A DNA stretch of 14,014 nucleotides, taken from contig JALSUN010000041.1 in assembly GCA_027061425.1 (NCBI GenBank), forward strand, positions 1-14,014. The letters run 5' to 3'. This DNA comes from Helicobacteraceae bacterium. Lineage in GTDB: Bacteria; Campylobacterota; Campylobacteria; Campylobacterales; Sulfurimonadaceae. The notes under the pieces were generated by a model, which ran no database searches, was not told the origin of the DNA, and saw only the letters and a program-made list of their open reading frames with translations. The position numbers were made by a program, and so were the translations under genes. The first letter of the stretch is position 1. Each line of letters starts with the position of its first letter. This document shows positions 6,209 through 12,500 of this stretch, one piece after another.

Positions 6209-7513
6209 ATGCAAACTGAACTCTCTATTGTAATCTTAGCTGCCGGTAAGGGCAGTCGTATGAAATCGCCTAAGGCCAAAGTGCTTCATACCATCAGTGG
6301 TAAAGCGATGTTGTATCACTCTATTAAAGCAGCACGTGAACTTACCGACGATGTCATCGTTGTGGTGGCCCACCAAAAAGAGGCGGTCGTAGAAGCTATT
6401 AACGCTGACTTCGACAACATCACTTTTATCGTTCAAGATGCAGAGCAGTTCCCGGGAACAGGTGGTGCAGTCATGGGTATCAAGGCCAAATATGAGAAAG
6501 TTTTGGTTCTTAACGGTGACATGCCACTGATCACAGCAGATGCACTTGAAGGTTTTGTAGAGAGCAACAGTGAGATTGTCATGTCTATATTCAACCTTGA
6601 AGACCCTTCTGGTTATGGACGTGTGGTGATTGGTAAACATGGTGTTGAACGCATTGTTGAGCAAAAAGATGCCAATAAAGCAGAACTTGCCATCACCTAT
6701 GTGAATGCTGGGATCTACAGTTTCAAACGCTCCGTTTTAGAGAAGTACGTTCCCCAACTCAGTAATGACAATGCTCAGAGTGAGTACTACCTCACAGACA
6801 TCATCGCTATGGCCAAAAATGACGGAATTAACATCGAACCTTTAGAGGTGGATGAAGAGCATTTTAAAGGCGTCAACTCCAAGATAGACCTCGCTGAAGC
6901 AGAAGTTATTATGCAACGTCGCATCCGAAACCGCTGGATGGCAGAGGGGGTCATTATGCAACTGCCTGAGACCATCTACATCGAAGAGGGTGTGGTATTT
7001 GAAGGTGAGTGTGTTGTTGAGAACGGTGCACGTGTTTGTGGCAGTTCGCACATCATTAACTCACACATCAAAGCCCACTCTGTAGTGGAAGACTCCAAGA
7101 TGGATAATTCAGATGTTGGACCTATGGGGCACCTGCGTCCACTGTCTAACCTAAAAGACACCCACATAGGAAATTTTGTAGAGGTCAAAAAGTCAACATT
7201 AGACGGTGTTAAAGCAGGTCATCTCAGCTACATTGGTGATGCTGAGATCGGCAGTGGCTCAAACATTGGTGCGGGTGTCATCACCTGTAACTATGATGGT
7301 AAAAAGAAGTACAAGACCATTATCGGCAAAAATGTCTTTGTTGGTTCTGACTCACAGATCGTAGCGCCTTGTACCATCGAAGATGATGTCATGGTTGCCG
7401 CAGGAACGACCCTCACGTCTAACACGGTCAAAAGTGGTGTACTTATCTTAAGCCGTGCCAAGATCAAAACTATAGAGAACTTCTTTTACAAGTTCTTTGG
7501 TAAGGAGAAGTAG
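6209..7513 (+). CDS. glmU: Bifunctional GlmU: GlcN-1-P acetyltransferase / GlcNAc-1-P uridyltransferase
   Basis: GlmU makes UDP-GlcNAc for peptidoglycan and LPS: the C-terminal half acetylates glucosamine-1-phosphate and the N-terminal half adds UMP. The 434 residues are slightly shorter than the E. coli protein (456). The N-terminal Rossmann part has the nucleotide loop LAAGKGSRMKSPKAKVLH (10-27), QFPGTGGA (80-87), NGDMPL with metal-binding Asp104, YVNAGIY and Asn223 in VNSKIDL. From about 240 the protein is a left-handed beta-helix of hexapeptide repeats, with HLRP (308-311), AGHLSYIG carrying the catalytic His338, and SNIGAGVITCNYDG (351-364). All expected active-site residues are present. 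It is the first gene of a six-gene unit, and its stop codon directly abuts the coaBC start. The 3' end carries AAGGAG (7502-7507), which serves coaBC. Confidence 0.97.
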   Translation: MQTELSIVILAAGKGSRMKSPKAKVLHTISGKAMLYHSIKAARELTDDVIVVVAHQKEAVVEAINADFDNITFIVQDAEQFPGTGGAVMGIKAKYEKVLVLNGDMPLITADALEGFVESNSEIVMSIFNLEDPSGYGRVVIGKHGVERIVEQKDANKAELAITYVNAGIYSFKRSVLEKYVPQLSNDNAQSEYYLTDIIAMAKNDGINIEPLEVDEEHFKGVNSKIDLAEAEVIMQRRIRNRWMAEGVIMQLPETIYIEEGVVFEGECVVENGARVCGSSHIINSHIKAHSVVEDSKMDNSDVGPMGHLRPLSNLKDTHIGNFVEVKKSTLDGVKAGHLSYIGDAEIGSGSNIGAGVITCNYDGKKKYKTIIGKNVFVGSDSQIVAPCTIEDDVMVAAGTTLTSNTVKSGVLILSRAKIKTIENFFYKFFGKEK

Positions 7514-8782
7514 ATGCAGATTCCTGAAAACCTTTTAGCAGGTAAAAAAGTTTTACTTGGTGTCAGCGGATCTATCGCTGTCTATAAATCTTTAGAGTTG
7601 GTGCGTCTCTTTGTCAAAGCAGGTGCAGAGGTCAAAGTGGTAATGAGTGAAGCTTCCAAGAAGTTTGTCACTCCTCTCACTTTTGAAACGCTCTCTCGCA
7701 ACAAGGTCTTGGATGAAGTAAGTGAATCCTGGGCGGATGATCATAACCACATCAAGGCAACTCAGTGGGCCGACCTTTTTATCATCGCACCCTGTACGGC
7801 GAACACCATCGCCAAACTCTCCAATGCCATTGCAGACAACATGCTGTTACAGTGTGCCCTTGCCTACCCAGGTCTTAAACTCATTGCTCCTTCCGCAAAC
7901 ACCAACATGTTAGACAACCCTATCACTCAGGGTGCACTTAAGATGTTAAAGGTCTCTAATTATGAGGTCATTGACACCCAAGTGAAAGAGTTGGCCTGTC
8001 AGACTACTGGTGATGGTGCTATGGCAGAGCCTCTTGACATTTTCTTTTACAGTGCACGCACCCTTTTAAAAGAACCTTTTTGGAGTGACAGGATGGTAAT
8101 CGTGACAGGTGGTGGTACTATAGAGAAGATAGATGATGTGCGCTACCTCTCAAACTTTTCAAGTGGCAAGATGGCTTCTTCTCTTGCTACAGCACTCTTT
8201 TTAAAAGGTGCAGATGTCAACCTCATCTCTACACGTAAAGAGTCTGACCTGCCGATGCACATTCATACTATTGATGTGAGTGACTCGGCTGAGATGTATG
8301 ACTACCTTAAAGACTCTATACGTATCTCTAAAAAGGGAAAGATGAGTCAACCTTCATTAATGCACGGAGACACTATGCAACTCATACAAAAAGAGCCCTA
8401 TCTCTTTATGGCTGCAGCCATCAGTGACTTTGTTCCACGCTTTCCTCAAGAGGGCAAGATAAAAAAGATGGATGTAGGAGAGACTTGGAACTTGGAGTTA
8501 AAACAGAACGTTGACATGCTTATGGCCTTAGAGCGTTCTGGCATAAAGACAGTAGCCTTTAAAGCTGAGATGGATGCTGTTAACGCTACTAAAAATGCTG
8601 CTTCTCTTATAGATACAAAAAACGTAGATGCAGTGTGCCTTAACCTCTTGCAAGACAGTAGTAGTTTTGGAACATCTGACAACCAGGTAGACTTCATCAC
8701 AGCGCAAGGCATCACCTCTTTACCTAAGATGGACAAGCTCTCACTCTCACTTGAGATCGCTTCAAAAGCAGCCCTTTTATGA
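7514..8782 (+). CDS. coaBC: Bifunctional CoaBC: PPC decarboxylase / phosphopantothenate-cysteine ligase
   Basis: CoaBC performs two successive steps of coenzyme A synthesis: CoaB joins cysteine to 4'-phosphopantothenate and CoaC, an FMN flavoprotein, decarboxylates the product. The 422 residues have the CoaC half first: GVSGSIAVYKSLEL (16-29), catalytic His79 in HNHIKA, Asn129 in the SANTNML loop (PxMN-type), and Cys162 in the flexible flap ACQTTGDGAMAEP. The CoaB half starts near 190 with VTGGGTIEKIDDVRYLSN (197-214, Asn214) and has AAAISDFVP (300-308) and the KIKK signature (315-318). About 20-25 extra residues lie at roughly 270-295 compared with E. coli CoaB. The start is fixed by AAGGAG six bases upstream. 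The last four bases overlap uppS. Confidence 0.96.
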   Translation: MQIPENLLAGKKVLLGVSGSIAVYKSLELVRLFVKAGAEVKVVMSEASKKFVTPLTFETLSRNKVLDEVSESWADDHNHIKATQWADLFIIAPCTANTIAKLSNAIADNMLLQCALAYPGLKLIAPSANTNMLDNPITQGALKMLKVSNYEVIDTQVKELACQTTGDGAMAEPLDIFFYSARTLLKEPFWSDRMVIVTGGGTIEKIDDVRYLSNFSSGKMASSLATALFLKGADVNLISTRKESDLPMHIHTIDVSDSAEMYDYLKDSIRISKKGKMSQPSLMHGDTMQLIQKEPYLFMAAAISDFVPRFPQEGKIKKMDVGETWNLELKQNVDMLMALERSGIKTVAFKAEMDAVNATKNAASLIDTKNVDAVCLNLLQDSSSFGTSDNQVDFITAQGITSLPKMDKLSLSLEIASKAALL

Positions 8783-9465
8783 GCCAAAACAGACCCAACC
8801 ATATCGCTATTATAATGGATGGAAATGGTCGTTGGGCGCAACTTCAAGGTCAGAAACGGGTTAAAGGGCATGAAGCAGGTGCAGAGGTGGTCAGAAAGAT
8901 TACTACATTTTGTTCAGAGCACCCCGACATAGAACAGTTAACCCTTTACGCATTTAGTACAGAGAACTGGAAGCGTCCTAAGTTAGAAGTTGAATTTTTA
9001 ATGAAACTGTTAAACCGCTACCTCACCAAAGAGTTAGAGACGTATCAAAAAAACAACATACGTTTTAACCCCATCGGTGACATCTCCGGTTTTTCAAGAC
9101 CTCTTCTTAATACCATAGAAAAAGTACAAGAAGAGACTCGGGATAATGATGGTTTGGTACAGAACCTTGCCTTAAACTATGGAGCAAAAGATGAGATTGT
9201 TCGTGCAGTCAACACTCTGATACAGACAAAAGAGTCTATAACAGAAGAAGATTTGAACAGTGCATTAGACTGTAGTTTACCTGTAGACATGCTGGTGAGG
9301 ACAGGGGGTGATCATAGACTCTCCAACTACCTTTTATGGCAGTCGGCTTACGCTGAACTCTTTTTTGCAGACACCCTCTGGCCTGACTTTACAAGTTATG
9401 AACTAGAGACCATCATACGTCAATTTACCACAATAGAACGCCGTTTTGGAGGATTAAAATCATGA
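8779..9465 (+). CDS. uppS: Undecaprenyl diphosphate synthase (cis-prenyltransferase)
   Basis: UppS condenses isopentenyl diphosphate units in cis onto farnesyl diphosphate to make the C55 lipid carrier used by peptidoglycan and O-antigen synthesis. The 228 residues contain IIMDGNGRWA with catalytic Asp14 (E. coli Asp26), KGHEAG, the FSTENW motif (59-64), LNYGAKDEIVRAV (132-144) and the C-terminal pyrophosphate-binding RTGGDHRLSNYLLWQ (174-188), then Glu193 in YAELFF. The usual Ser-Gly-Glu of RTSGEQR is Gly-Gly-Asp here. The protein is a bit shorter than E. coli UppS (253). ATGA overlaps link it to coaBC upstream and to the prepilin peptidase downstream, so translation is likely coupled. It does not bear a strong ribosome site of its own. 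Confidence 0.96.
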   Translation: MSQNRPNHIAIIMDGNGRWAQLQGQKRVKGHEAGAEVVRKITTFCSEHPDIEQLTLYAFSTENWKRPKLEVEFLMKLLNRYLTKELETYQKNNIRFNPIGDISGFSRPLLNTIEKVQEETRDNDGLVQNLALNYGAKDEIVRAVNTLIQTKESITEEDLNSALDCSLPVDMLVRTGGDHRLSNYLLWQSAYAELFFADTLWPDFTSYELETIIRQFTTIERRFGGLKS

Positions 9466-10286
9466 TAGGACTTATCGCCTTTATATTTGGAGCTGTTATA
9501 GGCTCATTTTTAAATGTTGTCATCTACCGACTGCCTAGAGGAGAGAGTGTTGCCTTTCCAGCTTCACACTGTCAAAGCTGTCACACTCCACTTAAGATCT
9601 ATCATAACGTTCCCATCATCTCATGGTTGGTGCTTCGTGGTAAATGTGGTTTTTGTGGTGATAAGATCTCCATACAGTACCCCATCGTAGAAGCTTTAAG
9701 TGGCCTTCTTTTTATGAGTATCTTTTTAGTCAACGAGCCCAACCTCGCCACTTTAGGCGTAGCCCTTAGCTTTTTAACACTCCTAGCCCTTTCTATGATA
9801 GATTTTAAGTACAAGATGGTGCCTGACAGCCTTAACCTGCTCGCCCTTACCTTGGCTATTTTTAGTGCTTCATCTCCAGAGCTTATGGCACAAAACTTCG
9901 TTAACGCCCTACTTTTAGCTGGAGGGTTTACCTTACTGCGTTTTTACCTCTCTTACTATCTTTATGCCAGAACTAAAGCCTTTGTAAAACCCAACAAAAA
10001 ACCCTCTTGGGTAAGAAACTATAACCCTATGCCTCTGTACTTTGAAGCTATGGGTGAAGGTGATATCATGGTTGCTGCGACGATGGGGGCGCTTATGGGG
10101 GTACAACTCTCTCTTGTTGCTGTCTTTTTGTCCGCACTTCTCGCCCTGCCCGCTATGTTGATGGTGCGTGGTCAAGATGCTGAGAGCCAACGCCTCCCTT
10201 TTATCCCTTTTTTAGCCATGGCAGCCTACATTGTTTATATGTTTGAGGCCCAAGTTCTTGAGTACTTGAAAGTGCTGTATGCATAG
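9462..10286 (+). CDS. Prepilin leader peptidase / N-methyltransferase (GspO/PilD type)
   Basis: This inner-membrane enzyme removes the leader of type IV pilin or type II secretion pseudopilin precursors and N-methylates the new terminus. The 274 residues have the full two-domain layout. The N-terminal DiS_P_DiS part shows GSFLNVVIYRLPRGES (14-29) and the zinc-type tetrad Cys37-x2-Cys40 ... Cys62-x2-Cys65. Several membrane helices follow, with catalytic Asp114 in SMIDFKYKMVPD and Asp201 in the GEGD motif (198-201). Both aspartates and all four cysteines are present, so it should do both reactions. A strong GGAGGA ribosome site (9448-9453) lies inside the uppS end, suggesting more translation than its neighbours. 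No pilin or secretion gene is in the window, so the substrates are encoded elsewhere. pilD or gspO cannot be told apart. Confidence 0.95.
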   Translation: MIGLIAFIFGAVIGSFLNVVIYRLPRGESVAFPASHCQSCHTPLKIYHNVPIISWLVLRGKCGFCGDKISIQYPIVEALSGLLFMSIFLVNEPNLATLGVALSFLTLLALSMIDFKYKMVPDSLNLLALTLAIFSASSPELMAQNFVNALLLAGGFTLLRFYLSYYLYARTKAFVKPNKKPSWVRNYNPMPLYFEAMGEGDIMVAATMGALMGVQLSLVAVFLSALLALPAMLMVRGQDAESQRLPFIPFLAMAAYIVYMFEAQVLEYLKVLYA

Positions 10287-11304
10287 ATTACGACGGTATA
10301 TCATTGCAAACTTTTCACTAAGTTTTTTCTCGATATTTTTACCCCTCTTTGCCATCGCATCTATCATTTTTATGATTAAGATGGCAGCCTACACTTCCTA
10401 CGTACAGCTTAACGTCTGGGAAATGTTCAAACTCTATCTTTTTGTACTGCCTGAACTCTTTTTCTACACCCTGCCTATCACCTTTTTTATCGCAGCTTCA
10501 CTGGCACTTTTCAGACTCTCTACTGACAACGAAATGGTCATCTTGTTTACACTCGGCATCCAGCCAAACTACCTTATAAAAGTACTGCTGTTACCTGCAA
10601 CCATGTTATCACTGTTGCTCTTTTTTAACTTCTTTTACCTGTTTCCACATGCCAAGACCCTAGAGTTCAACTTCTTCAACCAAAAGAAAAGTGAGGCCAA
10701 GTTCAACGTGAGTGCTTCTGAGTTTGGTCACCGTTTTGGTTCATGGCTCCTTTACATCGGTAAAGACAACCAAGACAAATCTTTTGGAGATGTGGTCCTT
10801 TTTCATAAAGATAAAAAAGAGGAGATTCTCATCGGCGCAAAAAGTGCAGAAATACAAAACAGCGGGGGTCTCTTACAACTCAAACTCTACAGAGGAAGGG
10901 GCTATAGCTACACCACTGAGAGTCTGACACAAATGGACTTCAAGACCCTCTTCATCAATGACCTGATGACTGCTGAACAAGTACCCTACTTAAGCGCCTA
11001 TGACTACTGGTTTAATAACCCAAAAATTTCCAAAGAACGTCTCACTAAAAAACTGGTGGTTCAGATCAACATCGCCCTCTTACCCATACTCAGCCTCTTT
11101 CTTGTTTTAACCATAGGTATCGCACATGTACGCCACCAAAAAGCCTACATCTACCTCAACATCTTTGTAGCTATCGCCTTCTATTATGGCTTGAGTCTTG
11201 GTCTTGCGAGTAAACTGGGCTACTACACCATCCCTGTAGTTCTAGGATCTTGGTTGGCCATTACCTACCCCTACTACCGTTACAAAATCGTTAAGAGGTT
11301 TTAA
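10279..11304 (+). CDS. LptF/LptG (YjgP/YjgQ) family LPS-export permease
   Basis: Proteins of this family form the membrane part of the LptB2FG transporter that pulls LPS out of the inner membrane towards the LptC-LptA bridge. The 341-residue protein has the family layout: an N-terminal basic MHRLRRYI, three membrane helices (about 12-35, 55-78 and 99-120), a periplasmic beta-rich domain of about 130 residues (122-258), then three helices (about 261-281, 285-305 and 312-332). STDNEMVILFTLGI (81-94) matches the cytoplasmic coupling region, in which LptF/G proteins have a conserved 'S/E...GI' stretch contacting LptB. Only one permease is seen, so the partner LptF/G and the ATPase LptB must be elsewhere. 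LptF is the more likely identity, but the two are hard to separate. It overlaps the prepilin peptidase by eight bases. Confidence 0.87.
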   Translation: MHRLRRYIIANFSLSFFSIFLPLFAIASIIFMIKMAAYTSYVQLNVWEMFKLYLFVLPELFFYTLPITFFIAASLALFRLSTDNEMVILFTLGIQPNYLIKVLLLPATMLSLLLFFNFFYLFPHAKTLEFNFFNQKKSEAKFNVSASEFGHRFGSWLLYIGKDNQDKSFGDVVLFHKDKKEEILIGAKSAEIQNSGGLLQLKLYRGRGYSYTTESLTQMDFKTLFINDLMTAEQVPYLSAYDYWFNNPKISKERLTKKLVVQINIALLPILSLFLVLTIGIAHVRHQKAYIYLNIFVAIAFYYGLSLGLASKLGYYTIPVVLGSWLAITYPYYRYKIVKRF

Positions 11305-12029
11305 TGCGTGTCAAAATCATCCTCGCCTACAACGGCGCCAACTACTTCGGTTCTCAAGTACAAAAAGAGACTGATAAGACGGTAAACGGGCAGTTAGAAA
11401 AAGCCTTGACACAACTTCAGATCCCCTCAAAAGTACAAGCCTCAGGACGTACAGACAGAGGTGTTCACGCTACCCGTCAAGTCATTCACGTAGATTTGCC
11501 CTCTTTTTGGACAGATCTAAAGAAGTTACAAACACAACTCACAAGAACCCTCCCCAAAGATATACACATACGTCATATCACCGCAGTCAACCCTGACTTC
11601 CACGCCAGATACTCCGCCAAAAAACGTGCCTACCGATATATCATCTCCACACAAAACCCCAACCCTTTTTTAGCTGACCTTGTTACCTACGTCGATGTAC
11701 TAGACATCGTAAAGATCAAAGAGGCTATAAAACTGTTTGAGGGTAAACATAATTTTGAGTATTTTAAAAAAAGTGGCAGCGATACTGACAATTTTGTAAG
11801 AGAGGTCTATAGAACAAGGGTCTATCAACACAATGGCTTCACCATACTCTACTTTGAAGCCAATGGTTTTTTACGTTCACAAATACGATTGATGGTAAGT
11901 TTTTTGTTAGCTATTAGTGAAGGAAAACAGACAAAAGAGGATCTCTTTTCTCAATTAACACGGGCCGAGCACTTTAAATTAAAACCTGCACCGCATGAAG
12001 GTCTTTATCTAAGTAATATCAGATATTAA
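11304..12029 (+). CDS. truA: tRNA pseudouridine(38-40) synthase TruA
   Basis: TruA isomerises uridines 38, 39 and 40 of the tRNA anticodon arm to pseudouridine. The 241 residues show LAYNGANYFGSQVQ (7-20), the catalytic loop SGRTDRGVHA with Asp51, and RYSAKKRAYRYII (102-114), whose Tyr110 corresponds to the conserved active-site tyrosine (E. coli Tyr118). HNFEYFKKSGSD (149-160) and FLRSQIRLMV (189-198) are further conserved stretches. The family's usual Trp in YxGWQ is Ser, which still fits a close Campylobacterota variant. The start codon overlaps the stop of the permease gene by one base (TAATG) behind AAGAGG. It is the last gene of the operon, and 18 bases separate its stop from the converging small gene, with no strong hairpin visible. 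Confidence 0.96.
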   Translation: MRVKIILAYNGANYFGSQVQKETDKTVNGQLEKALTQLQIPSKVQASGRTDRGVHATRQVIHVDLPSFWTDLKKLQTQLTRTLPKDIHIRHITAVNPDFHARYSAKKRAYRYIISTQNPNPFLADLVTYVDVLDIVKIKEAIKLFEGKHNFEYFKKSGSDTDNFVREVYRTRVYQHNGFTILYFEANGFLRSQIRLMVSFLLAISEGKQTKEDLFSQLTRAEHFKLKPAPHEGLYLSNIRY

Positions 12030-12047
12030 GTCAAGTAAGAAAGCGCA

Positions 12048-12368
12048 CTAAAATTTGTAATCTAATGTCATCTCAGTATTTTGTTTGTTATCAATGATTT
12101 TTCCATGTTTAACGGGTGGTGCATACTCAACACCTATAGACAGAGACTTACTGACATTAGCCTCAATGATCTTAATAGCGATATCATCGATCGCCCGTTT
12201 TTTTGTTCCAGCTACCACATTCAGACGTTTTTCATCCTCGCTTGGTGCACGATATCCATTTTTAACACTATACAGTGCTTGACTTGCATTAGTATCAATC
12301 AATGAATTGATCAAACCATCAGCTTGTACATGGTTGAAGATTATAAATAATATTATGACTATTTTCAT
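12048..12368 (-). CDS. Small secreted or periplasmic protein of unknown function
   Basis: The 106-residue protein begins with a short signal peptide: MK, a hydrophobic stretch (VIILFIIF) and a probable cleavage after Ala16 in HVQADG, leaving a mature chain of about 90 residues. I do not recognise it. It is charged, has no cysteine, includes a helical middle (KKRAIDDIAIKIIEANVSKS), then beta-like stretches, and ends TEMTLDYKF with a terminal Phe. That ending resembles an outer-membrane signal, but the protein is too short to be a barrel alone. The start is the only one possible because TAA precedes it in frame; its ribosome site is weak. The gene converges on truA and diverges from htpG. That it is real rests on the signal peptide, the start with upstream promoter-like boxes, and its clean fit between neighbours. 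Confidence 0.65.
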   Translation of the reverse strand: MKIVIILFIIFNHVQADGLINSLIDTNASQALYSVKNGYRAPSEDEKRLNVVAGTKKRAIDDIAIKIIEANVSKSLSIGVEYAPPVKHGKIIDNKQNTEMTLDYKF

Positions 12369-12374
12369 ATCTTA

Positions 12375-12390
12375 AGTATAACATATTATC
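12375..12390 (-). promoter_or_regulatory. Candidate overlapping -10 boxes for the small secreted-protein gene
   Basis: The minus strand has GATAAT (12385-12390) and then TGTTATACT, an extended -10 with TATACT at 12375-12380. The second lies only six bases before ATG 12368 and would give a leaderless transcript. The first would give a leader of about nine bases. Confidence 0.3.
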
Positions 12391-12404
12391 TATACCTCAG
12401 AGTA

Positions 12405-12429
12405 ATCTTTAGTCATATACACTAAAGAT
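12405..12429. promoter_or_regulatory. HAIR-like inverted repeat, candidate HspR operator
   Basis: ATCTTTAGT (12405-12413) and its exact reverse complement ACTAAAGAT (12421-12429) are separated by seven bases. The inner core CTTTAGT-N7-ACTAAAG differs from the HspR HAIR consensus CTTGAGT-N7-ACTCAAG by one symmetric change per half, with the same spacing. It lies between the divergent small gene and htpG, about 60 bases before the predicted htpG transcript start. HspR is the known heat-shock repressor in Helicobacter and Campylobacter; binding here is inferred. Confidence 0.55.
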
Positions 12430-12441
12430 ACTTGATGCCTC

Positions 12442-12470
12442 TTGCATTATTGTTTTTAATTTGCTAAAAT
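12442..12470 (+). promoter_or_regulatory. Promoter of htpG
   Basis: TTGCAT (12442-12447), a 17-base spacer and TAAAAT (12465-12470), preceded by TTTGC, form a good sigma70-type promoter. It predicts a start near 12477 and a leader of about 24 bases with an AAGGA ribosome site at 12488-12492. Confidence 0.55.
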
Positions 12471-12500
12471 CCCAAAATATTTAACAAAAGGATAAACATT

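Noticed and set aside
7617..7632. Exact 16-base match AAGCAGGTGCAGAGGT shared with 8873-8888
   Set aside because: Both copies encode the short peptide AGAEV in unrelated conserved helices of CoaBC and UppS; no other similarity flanks them, so this is not a repeat element.
8446..8871. Minus-strand open frame of 141 codons across the coaBC-uppS junction
   Set aside because: It lies fully opposite two well-identified genes, has no family character and is a shadow.
12030..12047. Possible shared terminator between truA and the converging small gene
   Set aside because: The 18-base gap has no inverted repeat or T tract that I can see.
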